Positions 1-5,422 of a DNA stretch of 11,123 bases are shown here, piece by piece. This stretch comes from an uncultured Ruminococcus sp. (GTDB lineage: Bacteria; Bacillota; Clostridia; Lachnospirales; Lachnospiraceae). Location of the stretch: contig USKR01000017.1 of assembly GCA_900555215.1 (NCBI GenBank), positions 1-11,123 on the forward strand, given 5' to 3'. A program made the translations under genes and the position numbers. The stretch's first letter is position 1. Each line of letters begins with the position of its first letter. Under the pieces are notes generated by a model. It did no database searches. It was not told the origin of the DNA and was given only the letters and a program-made list of their open reading frames with translations.

Positions 1-185
1 CCGATAAATAATCCGGGGATCGCGGCTGGGGTAAATACCGGAAGGATGGTCAGAGCCTCTGATAAACGGACCTGTACCTCTCCGTACGCGAAAGGTGCGA
101 CAAGCAGTGTCACGACTACGTAGATCGCGGCGATCATCGCCGCCTGTGCCATGAAAAGCACATTGAGGTGTTTGAATACTTTCAT
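1..185 (-). CDS. queT: QueT family queuosine-precursor transporter, 5' part only
   Basis: The first 61 codons of this gene lie in the window; the rest runs off the left edge. The protein starts MKVFKHLNVLFMAQAAMIAA, continues as a hydrophobic helix, and then shows the segment VQVRLSEALTILPVFTP followed by AAIPGLFIG. A GE.Q.R.SEALT.LP.FTP.AIPGL block like this is characteristic of QueT, a small membrane protein held to be the substrate-binding S component of an ECF-type transporter for the queuosine precursors preQ0/preQ1. The start at 185 follows AAGGAG with 9 bases between. The preQ1-I riboswitch candidate directly upstream supports the substrate independently. The gene has its own promoter and lies downstream of the exonuclease gene on the same strand. 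Family assignment is firm; the exact substrate is inferred from family and leader. Confidence 0.87.
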   Translation of the reverse strand, partial: MKVFKHLNVLFMAQAAMIAAIYVVVTLLVAPFAYGEVQVRLSEALTILPVFTPAAIPGLFI

Positions 186-194
186 TTTTCAATT

Positions 195-237
195 CTCCTT
201 TAGTTTTGTTTTACGAGTGGAAGGTCTCGAACACTCG
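195..237 (-). promoter_or_regulatory. preQ1-I riboswitch candidate (translational)
   Basis: Read on the minus strand, CGAGTG (232-237) and CACTCG (214-219) form a 6-bp stem. It encloses a 12-nt loop, TTCGAGACCTTC, and is followed by the A-rich tail TAAAACAAAACTAAAGGAG. This small stem, with a UUC.AG loop and an A-rich tail ending in a CUA.AGG-like element that folds back as an H-type pseudoknot, is the architecture of preQ1-I aptamers. The AG of the loop can pair with CU of the tail. The tail runs straight into the queT Shine-Dalgarno sequence, so ligand binding would hide the ribosome site. No terminator lies between aptamer and start codon, which favours translational control. A covariance search with the preQ1 model would settle it. 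Confidence 0.83.
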
Positions 238-309
238 GCACATTTTACGGCGGTGACCGCCGGCAGACCTTGAAAGACCTTGTTTTTAAACGGGTCTGCA
301 ACGTCTGCT

Positions 310-338
310 AGTATAACACGGCAATAATATAAAATCAA
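310..338 (-). promoter_or_regulatory. Promoter of queT (SigA-type)
   Basis: On the minus strand TTGATT (333-338) and TATACT (310-315) are separated by exactly 17 bases. Transcription would begin near 303, giving a leader of about 118 nt. That is much longer than the preQ1 aptamer alone needs. A direct repeat of GGTACTTTT lies just upstream of the -35. Confidence 0.7.
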
Positions 339-385
339 GAAAAGTACCAAAAAAGTACCGGATTCTTAAAAGAAGGAAGGTATGT

Positions 386-1081
386 TTATCCCTTCAGCAG
401 CCCGTCGATCATCCGGGAAGCCTCGCTCCTTGTCAGTGTCTTCGGATCCCATTCCATTTTTACGCCCCGTTTCTGTATCAGGCTTGACAGAAAAGAAATC
501 TGTTTCGGCGTGGCAGGCTGTGGTGCTTTGACTTTATATGTAAGCTGTACGGGCTTGAAAAGTTTTGGATCAGTCTCTTCGAAATAGTGCGCCAGCGTCT
601 GGTAAAGTTTTGCTGTGGCGAGCGCGTCATGATAGGCGCGGTGCGCGGCTTTGTTCTCAATATGATAGTGATCGCACAGGCTGCCCAGGCTTTTTGAGTC
701 CAGGTCAGAGTGTACTTTTTTGGCGATTTTTAAGGTGTCGATCCCCAGCTTTTCAAATGAAAGCCCATCCTGTACAGCGCTGCATTTCACAAAACTGTAA
801 TCAAAGATCACATTGTGTCCCACAAGAATGTCTTCCCCGCAGAAATCCAGAAAGTCAGAGACCACCTGGCTGCGGGATCTGGCGCCCTCGACCATTTTAT
901 TCGTGATCCCGGTAAGCTCTGTGATCATTGGAGATATAGGAGAGGCAGGATGGATGAATTCCATAAACCGTTCCGCAACCCTGCCTTCACGCACTTTCAG
1001 TGCTCCGATCTCTATGATCTCATTTTCCATGGGGTTCAGCCCCGTTGTCTCTATGTCAAATGCAATGTATGATCTCAGCAT
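386..1081 (-). CDS. DEDDh 3'-5' exonuclease (DnaQ/PolC epsilon-like)
   Basis: A 231-residue stand-alone exonuclease of the RNase H-like DEDDh family, which removes 3' nucleotides from DNA or RNA using two metal ions. All five signature residues can be placed: D9 and E11 in FDIETTG, D94 in GHNVIFDYSF, and H147 and D152 in AAHRAYHDA. The domain ends near residue 167. A separate C-terminal piece (about 189-231) reads ATPKQISFLSSLI then LTRSEASRMIDGLL; such ATPKQ..FL / LT..EAS modules recur as tails on diverse proteins and may bind partners or nucleic acid. The start follows AAAGGAG (1090-1096) with 8 bases between. The gene is transcribed divergently from coaBC and toward queT. There is no polymerase domain, so it may be a proofreading or repair nuclease; its substrate cannot be told from sequence. 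Confidence 0.93.
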   Translation of the reverse strand: MLRSYIAFDIETTGLNPMENEIIEIGALKVREGRVAERFMEFIHPASPISPMITELTGITNKMVEGARSRSQVVSDFLDFCGEDILVGHNVIFDYSFVKCSAVQDGLSFEKLGIDTLKIAKKVHSDLDSKSLGSLCDHYHIENKAAHRAYHDALATAKLYQTLAHYFEETDPKLFKPVQLTYKVKAPQPATPKQISFLSSLIQKRGVKMEWDPKTLTRSEASRMIDGLLKG

Positions 1082-1106
1082 AACGTACGCTCCTTTACTG
1101 CCTGCT

Positions 1107-1136
1107 ATTATAAAGGATAAGTGAGAGAAAATCCAA
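1107..1136 (-). promoter_or_regulatory. Promoter of the exonuclease gene
   Basis: On the minus strand TTGGAT (1131-1136) and a perfect TATAAT (1107-1112) are 18 bases apart, shortly before the ribosome binding site AAAGGAG at 1090-1096. The -35 is weak but the -10 is consensus. Confidence 0.6.
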
Positions 1137-1169
1137 CACTATTTGACACGTACTGTATTTCCGGATGGA

Positions 1170-1198
1170 TTGATTTTTCGGCTTTCATGCCATATAAT
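1170..1198 (+). promoter_or_regulatory. Promoter of the coaBC-panT-coaX operon
   Basis: TTGATT (1170-1175) and TATAAT (1193-1198) are separated by 17 bases. The predicted start, about 7 bases after the -10, falls near 1205, within the first bases of the closing stem of the structured leader. It is divergent from the exonuclease promoter, with about 33 bases between the two -35 boxes. Confidence 0.75.
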
Positions 1199-1202
1199 AA
1201 AG

Positions 1203-1287
1203 CGGAACCGGAGCAATCCCGACGCAGGTGCGGGATGTTCACACCAAATCGGAAGGCAGCGTCCGCATGGCGGCGCATACGGTTCTG
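1203..1287 (+). promoter_or_regulatory. Structured 5' leader RNA of the CoA operon, candidate riboswitch of unknown class
   Basis: Manual folding gives a closing stem P1, 1203-1210 with 1280-1287 (8 bp, one G-U). P2 pairs 1211-1214 with 1237-1240 and 1216-1221 with 1231-1236, leaving A1215 bulged. P3 pairs 1259-1261 with 1274-1276 and 1263-1266 with 1270-1273, leaving U1262 bulged. Bases GGTG (1227-1230) in the P2 loop are complementary to CACC (1242-1245) just outside P2, which would make a pseudoknot. P1 and P2 abut and could stack. The ribosome site AAAGGGGG (1299-1306) follows P1 by 11 bases, and no U-rich terminator is seen, so translational control is the simpler guess. One alternative is an atypical pan motif, described upstream of pantothenate genes with bulged adenosines. 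The fold is read from one sequence, so covariation is untested. Confidence 0.6.
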
Positions 1288-1312
1288 TCAAACTTAAGAA
1301 AGGGGGTAACCT

Positions 1313-2542
1313 ATGTTAAAGGGAAAGACAGTCCTGCTCGGAGTATCGGGAAGCATCGCAGCGTATAAGACGGCGTCTCTGGCGAGCGCCCTGAAGAAAC
1401 TTCATGCAGATGTACATGTGCTGATGACGCAGAACGCGGTGAATTTCATCAATCCCATCACTTTTGAGACTTTGACCGGCAACAAGTGTCTGGCAGACAC
1501 ATTTGACCGGAATTTTGAGTACAGTGTGGAACATGTGTCGCTGGCGAAGAAGGCAGACGTGGTGATGATCGCCCCGGCAAGCGCAAATGTGATCGGAAAG
1601 ATCGCCCACGGCATTGCGGATGATATGCTGACCACAACAGTGATGGCATGCAGGTGCAGAAAGATCATTGCGCCTGCGATGAACACGAATATGTTCGAGA
1701 ATCCGATCGTGCAGGATAACATGAAAATCCTGGAGGGATACGGATACGAGGTTATCAGCCCGGCTGTGGGATATCTGGCGTGCGGAGACACGGGGGCTGG
1801 GAAGATGCCCGAGCCGGAGCTTCTGCTTGAATATATTCTTCAGGAGACCGCCTGTGAAAAGGACATGGAAGGACTCAGGGTTCTGGTGACCGCGGGACCG
1901 ACTCAGGAAGCAGTGGACCCGGTGCGCTATATCACGAACCACTCTACGGGTAAAATGGGATATGCCATTGCCACAGTGTGCGCACGGCGGGGAGCGTCTG
2001 TGACGCTTGTGAGCGGACCGACCGGACTGCAGAAACCACGGTTTGTTCAAACTGTGGACATAAAGTCCGCAAGGGAGATGTATGAGGCTGTGACCGCTCA
2101 GGCGCAGGAGCAGGATATCATCGTCAAGGCAGCTGCGGTAGCGGATTATCGTCCAAAGTATGTGAGCATCGAAAAAATCAAGAAAAAAGGCGGAGAGCTG
2201 ACGCTGGAACTTGAGCGGACAGACGATATCCTGGCGTATCTCGGAGAGCATAAGCGGCAGGGGCAGTTCCTGTGCGGATTTGCCATGGAGACACAAGACC
2301 TGATCGAGAATGCCAGAAAGAAGCTGCAGAAAAAGCATCTGGACATGATCGTGGCAAACAGCCTGCGAGTGGAAGGCGCCGGCTTTGGCGGCGATACGAA
2401 CGTGGTAACGATTATCACAGAAAACGAGGAAATCTCACTCGGGAAAATGTCAAAAGAGGAGACAGCCTCAAAGATCATTGACCGGATCCTGGCGGAACGG
2501 GAATCCGGCAAAGAAAGCCGGGAAACAGAAACAATCGAATAA
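1313..2542 (+). CDS. coaBC: Bifunctional phosphopantothenoylcysteine decarboxylase / phosphopantothenate-cysteine ligase
   Basis: The 409-residue cytosolic enzyme joins cysteine to 4'-phosphopantothenate (CoaB half) and decarboxylates the product to 4'-phosphopantetheine (CoaC half). The N-terminal FMN-binding CoaC domain (about 1-180) shows GVSGSIAAYK (10-19), the active-site histidine H74 in VEHVSLAK, PASANVIGKIAHGIADDM, PAMNTNM (121-127), and the flap GYLACGDTGAGKMPEPE with reactive C157. The CoaB domain (about 187-395) shows VTAGPTQEAVDPVRYITNHS with N209 at the intermediate-binding position, STGKMG, KAAAVADYRP (272-281) and the lysine-rich EKIKKKGG around 287-294. Length matches the family. 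The start follows AAAGGGGG with 6 bases between. It is first in the operon; panT begins 68 bases after its stop. The last 15 or so residues are a charged tail. Confidence 0.97.
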   Translation: MLKGKTVLLGVSGSIAAYKTASLASALKKLHADVHVLMTQNAVNFINPITFETLTGNKCLADTFDRNFEYSVEHVSLAKKADVVMIAPASANVIGKIAHGIADDMLTTTVMACRCRKIIAPAMNTNMFENPIVQDNMKILEGYGYEVISPAVGYLACGDTGAGKMPEPELLLEYILQETACEKDMEGLRVLVTAGPTQEAVDPVRYITNHSTGKMGYAIATVCARRGASVTLVSGPTGLQKPRFVQTVDIKSAREMYEAVTAQAQEQDIIVKAAAVADYRPKYVSIEKIKKKGGELTLELERTDDILAYLGEHKRQGQFLCGFAMETQDLIENARKKLQKKHLDMIVANSLRVEGAGFGGDTNVVTIITENEEISLGKMSKEETASKIIDRILAERESGKESRETETIE

Positions 2543-2598
2543 AGAGACAGAATTCTTAACTGTGCTAAATGTATTGTATCCCTTACGGGAATGATAAC

Positions 2599-2605
2599 AA
2601 GGAGG
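2599..2605 (+). promoter_or_regulatory. Ribosome binding site that fixes the panT start
   Basis: AAGGAGG lies 5 bases before the ATG at 2611. An in-frame ATG at 2569 has no comparable site, and its extra residues (MYCIPYGNDNKEAN) do not look like a membrane protein N-terminus, so 2611 is preferred. Confidence 0.85.
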
Positions 2606-2610
2606 CAAAC

Positions 2611-3366
2611 ATGAAAAATTCAGAGAATCACAGATCAGAAACAATGAAACAGACTGACAGCAGCCGGCAGAAAAACGGCGGTGTACAGTCGGGGAGCAGA
2701 TTCAGTACGATGAGCATGGTCCAGGTGGCAATATTCGGTGCGATCATATGCATCATGGCCTTTACCCCCTTTCTGGGCTATATCCCGCTCGGATTTACCA
2801 GGGCAACGATCATCCATGTGCCGGTAATCATCGCATCGCTCCTGATGGGACCGAAGAAGGGAGCGGCACTCGGCTTCCTTTTCGGACTGACAAGCTTTAT
2901 CAATAACACGATGAACCCCACGCCGACATCATTTGTGTTCACTCCTTTTTACAGTATCGGCGATGTGAGCGGGGGACTGGGAAGCGTCATCATATGCTTT
3001 GTCCCGAGAATACTGGTTGGGGTTGTACCCTATTATGTATATAAGCTGGTAATGTGGCTCACAAAAGATCTTGTCAAACGGAAAAGCGGTATTTCAAGCG
3101 CGGGGCTTGTACTTGCAGGCGTGAGCGGCGCGCTGGTTAACACACTGCTTGTTATGAACCTGATTTTTGTATTTTTCAGAGAGGCGTATGCAGCGGCGAA
3201 TGAGGTCGCAGTTTCTGCAGTCTATACATTTATCCTGTCTGTGATCGGGATCAACGGAGTGCCGGAAGCGATCGTGGCGGGCATTCTTACGCTGCTCATC
3301 GGACGTGTTCTCTTAAAGAAAAATGTCAGGGAAAGGCTGGGGTTAAAAAATGATATTGGCTATTGA
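2611..3366 (+). CDS. panT: ECF transporter S component, PanT-like (predicted pantothenate)
   Basis: A 251-residue integral membrane protein with about six hydrophobic segments after a polar N-terminal tail of some 35 residues. The diagnostic stretch at 58-110 contains IPLGFTRATIIHVPVIIASL, MGPKKGAALGFLFGLTSFI and NPTPTSFVFTP. This matches the ECF S-component fold, in which a small membrane protein binds a vitamin and docks onto shared EcfT/EcfA/EcfA' subunits. No ATPase or EcfT is encoded here, so it probably uses a shared module encoded elsewhere. Its place between coaBC and coaX, and its resemblance to S components predicted for pantothenate, point to vitamin B5 uptake. Its end overlaps the coaX start by 17 bases, suggesting coupled translation. 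Family assignment is strong; the substrate is inferred. Confidence 0.85.
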   Translation: MKNSENHRSETMKQTDSSRQKNGGVQSGSRFSTMSMVQVAIFGAIICIMAFTPFLGYIPLGFTRATIIHVPVIIASLLMGPKKGAALGFLFGLTSFINNTMNPTPTSFVFTPFYSIGDVSGGLGSVIICFVPRILVGVVPYYVYKLVMWLTKDLVKRKSGISSAGLVLAGVSGALVNTLLVMNLIFVFFREAYAAANEVAVSAVYTFILSVIGINGVPEAIVAGILTLLIGRVLLKKNVRERLGLKNDIGY

Positions 3367-4117
3367 TATCGGCAATACAAATATTGTGATCGGCTGTATG
3401 GACGGCAAAAAATGTGTGTTTATTGAGCGGCTTTCCACTGTGCGCACAAAAACAGAGCTTGAATATGCCATTGATATCAAAAATGTGCTGGACATCTATC
3501 ATATAAAAAGAGCGGACCTGGAGGGAGGGATCATCTCATCTGTGGTGCCGCAGATCACAACTGTAGTAAAAATCGCAGTAGAGAAGATCCTGAAAAAAGA
3601 GCCTCTTGTAGTGGGGGCAGGCATCAAGACCGGGCTTAATATCCGTATTGATAACCCGGCGCAGCTCGGCAGCGACCTCGTGGTGGACTCTGTAGCCGGG
3701 ATTGCAGAATATCCGGTGCCGCTCCTGATCTTTGATATGGGGACGGCAAACACAGTCTGCGTGATCGATAAAAACAGGAATTACATCGGCGGGATGATCT
3801 ATCCCGGTATCGGGGTATCCCTCGACTCGCTTACTGCGAATGCGTCTCAGCTGGGCGGCATCAGCCTGGAGGCACCGGAGCATATCATCGGGAAAAATAC
3901 AGTGGAGTGTATGAAGAGCGGAACCATCTACAGCGCTGCAGCTGCGATCGACGGAATCATCGACCGTCTGGAAGAAGAGCTGGAGGGAGACGTGACTGTA
4001 GTTGCGACCGGGGGACTGGCAGGAAAGATCGTGCCTCACTGCCGGAGAGAGGTCAGGCTGGATGAAGATCTGCTGCTCAAGGGATTGGCAGTGATCTATC
4101 AGAAGAACCGGAGGTAA
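3350..4117 (+). CDS. coaX: Type III pantothenate kinase
   Basis: A 255-residue cytosolic kinase of the ASKHA fold that phosphorylates pantothenate with ATP, the first step of CoA synthesis. Visible motifs are the N-terminal phosphate loop AIDIGNTN (4-11, D6), VVPQ (65-68), NPAQLGSDL (102-110) holding the presumed catalytic D109, FDMGTANTVCVID (128-140), and GGMIYPGIGVSLDSL with TANASQLGGI. Near the C-terminus is VVATGGLAGKI. At 107-110 many family members have GADR, whereas this protein has GSDL; the catalytic aspartate is kept but the arginine is not. Type III enzymes are known to need a monovalent cation and to resist CoA feedback inhibition. The ATG lies inside the last codons of panT, with only a weak GGGG upstream, so translation is probably coupled. 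It is last in the operon. Confidence 0.96.
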   Translation: MILAIDIGNTNIVIGCMDGKKCVFIERLSTVRTKTELEYAIDIKNVLDIYHIKRADLEGGIISSVVPQITTVVKIAVEKILKKEPLVVGAGIKTGLNIRIDNPAQLGSDLVVDSVAGIAEYPVPLLIFDMGTANTVCVIDKNRNYIGGMIYPGIGVSLDSLTANASQLGGISLEAPEHIIGKNTVECMKSGTIYSAAAAIDGIIDRLEEELEGDVTVVATGGLAGKIVPHCRREVRLDEDLLLKGLAVIYQKNRR

Positions 4118-4172
4118 ATCTGGATTTGTGTGTGGACGGGGCGGAAAACATCCGAAAACCGCTTTTCGTTTC

Positions 4173-4248
4173 ACGATCTGGAAAAAACTAAAAGGAAGAA
4201 AGCGCGGCTAAAAGCACTTTCTTCCTTTTAGTTTTTCCTGCAGATCGT
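4173..4248. terminator. Long bidirectional terminator between coaX and glgD
   Basis: A perfect 20-bp stem pairs 4183-4202 (AAAAACTAAAAGGAAGAAAG) with 4217-4236 across a 14-base loop. A second 8-bp stem, ACGATCTG (4173-4180) with CAGATCGT (4241-4248), extends it beyond a short internal loop. The T-rich right arm serves transcripts from coaX, and the complement of the A-rich left arm serves transcripts from glgD. It sits between convergent operons, 55 bases after coaX and 57 bases beyond glgD. Confidence 0.8.
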
Positions 4249-4305
4249 TCCAAGTCACCGCCGCCACGTTCATCCGTTCGGCAGTCCTCACGACCAAATC
4301 CGGAT

Positions 4306-5421
4306 TTACAGTGTATCGCCGCGTTTGATGTATCCGGGTTTGTCCGGCGCCGCGATGACTCTCTTGCCGCGGATCAGCCTTGCGTGCTTATCTACGACGA
4401 GGTTCTCTGCGTGAACGCCTTTTCCTATGACTACATCAGCGGAGATCACGCAGTTCTTTACGACAGCGCCCGGTTTGATGACGCAGCCTCTTCCGATGAT
4501 GGAATTCTCTACTGTTCCTTCGATCAGACAGCCGTTGGATACAACTGAAGATGTTACCTTGCTGCCTTCGAAATACTGTGCCGGGCAGGAGTCATTCGTA
4601 CGGGTGTAGATCGGCCAGTCCGGGCTGAAGAGATCTGAAGCGTGCTTTAAGTCGATCAGATCCATATTTGCATGATAATAACTGTTAAAATCACAGATCG
4701 CCGCAAAGTATCCTCTGTGGGAGACTGCGCGGATATCGAGCTCTTCACACTCTTCGTTGAGGATATCGGCAAACGTATACATTGAGGATGTCTTGTGAGC
4801 CTTCTTAACCAGATTGATAAACAATTCAGTTGACATTACATATGTATCCATGGAAATATTTTTGTTCTTTGCATTTCCGTGGTTCGGTTCAATAGAGAGG
4901 ACACCCTTCTGTTTGTTGATGTTGAGTGTGTTACAGTTGAGGAATGCTTCCTTTGCATTGTCGACGGAGTGATACATCATTGAGATATCTGCTCCCGATT
5001 CGATATGCTCGCTGAGGAATGTGCTGTAATCTGCTGTATACACCATATAGCTCGGCGCGATGACTACATAGGGAAGGTGGATCCTCTCGATGCAGTCCAT
5101 GTTTTCGACATATGCAGCGACATCCGTGCTGTAAATATCGCCGATGCGGTTATTTTCTGTGTACATAATATTGAGCTGCCCGCGTTTGGAGTTGATATTA
5201 TAGTGACGTCCGGTCCCGAGATGTTCTGTCAGGGAACGGGGTTTTCTGCGGACGTATACTTCAATATTATCAATTCCGCTGTTGCTCATATTAGAGATAG
5301 GAAAATCAATCGTGCGGTATCTGCCGAGGAAAGAAAAGGCACCTACCGGACGATATGCCTGAAGACCGTCAACCTGGATGTGATTTCCGGCAAAATTAAC
5401 GATTCCAAATGCCTTACTCAT
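4306..5421 (-). CDS. glgD: Glucose-1-phosphate adenylyltransferase subunit GlgD (non-catalytic type)
   Basis: A 371-residue partner of GlgC in the Bacillota ADP-glucose pyrophosphorylase, which makes ADP-glucose for glycogen synthesis. It keeps the fold: nucleotidyltransferase domain (about 1-265) with PVGAFSFLGRYRTIDFPISN and HLGTGRHYNINSKRG, then a left-handed beta-helix with hexapeptide-like repeats (about 285-360). The catalytic signatures are gone. GGRGSRL of GlgC is FAGNHIQ here, and GDH of GlgC is replaced by PSY in VVIAPSYMVY, losing the metal-binding aspartate. It is known from other Bacillota that GlgD raises GlgC activity rather than working alone. The start at 5421 is chosen because AAAGGGGG (5431-5438) lies 9 bases upstream; the ATG at 5430 would directly touch that site. 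It begins one base after the glgC stop. Confidence 0.95.
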   Translation of the reverse strand: MSKAFGIVNFAGNHIQVDGLQAYRPVGAFSFLGRYRTIDFPISNMSNSGIDNIEVYVRRKPRSLTEHLGTGRHYNINSKRGQLNIMYTENNRIGDIYSTDVAAYVENMDCIERIHLPYVVIAPSYMVYTADYSTFLSEHIESGADISMMYHSVDNAKEAFLNCNTLNINKQKGVLSIEPNHGNAKNKNISMDTYVMSTELFINLVKKAHKTSSMYTFADILNEECEELDIRAVSHRGYFAAICDFNSYYHANMDLIDLKHASDLFSPDWPIYTRTNDSCPAQYFEGSKVTSSVVSNGCLIEGTVENSIIGRGCVIKPGAVVKNCVISADVVIGKGVHAENLVVDKHARLIRGKRVIAAPDKPGYIKRGDTL

Positions 5422-5422
5422 A

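Noticed and set aside
376..395. Possible terminator after the exonuclease gene (GAAGG/CCTTC, 10-base loop, then CTTCTTTT on the minus strand)
   Set aside because: Only 5 bp, with the stop codon in its loop and a broken U-run; too weak to call. The exonuclease transcript may read on into queT.
1143..1148. Consensus TTGACA between the divergent promoters
   Set aside because: No matching -10 hexamer lies 16-18 bases downstream on the plus strand.
1316..2338. Long open frame on the minus strand, antisense to coaBC (340 codons)
   Set aside because: It is fully covered by a gene with clear catalytic motifs. The predicted protein is rich in His, Arg and Cys with no recognisable domain, as expected for a mirror frame of GC-rich codons.
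2574..2600. Interrupted hairpin before panT (TCCC/GGGA with outer TTGT/ACAA)
   Set aside because: The stems are 4 bp each with unequal gaps, and only the first two bases of the ribosome site are covered; probably chance.
4153..4168. Small hairpin CGAAAA/TTTTCG after coaX
   Set aside because: It has a 6-bp AT-rich stem with no good U-run; the large palindrome 5 bases further on explains termination better.
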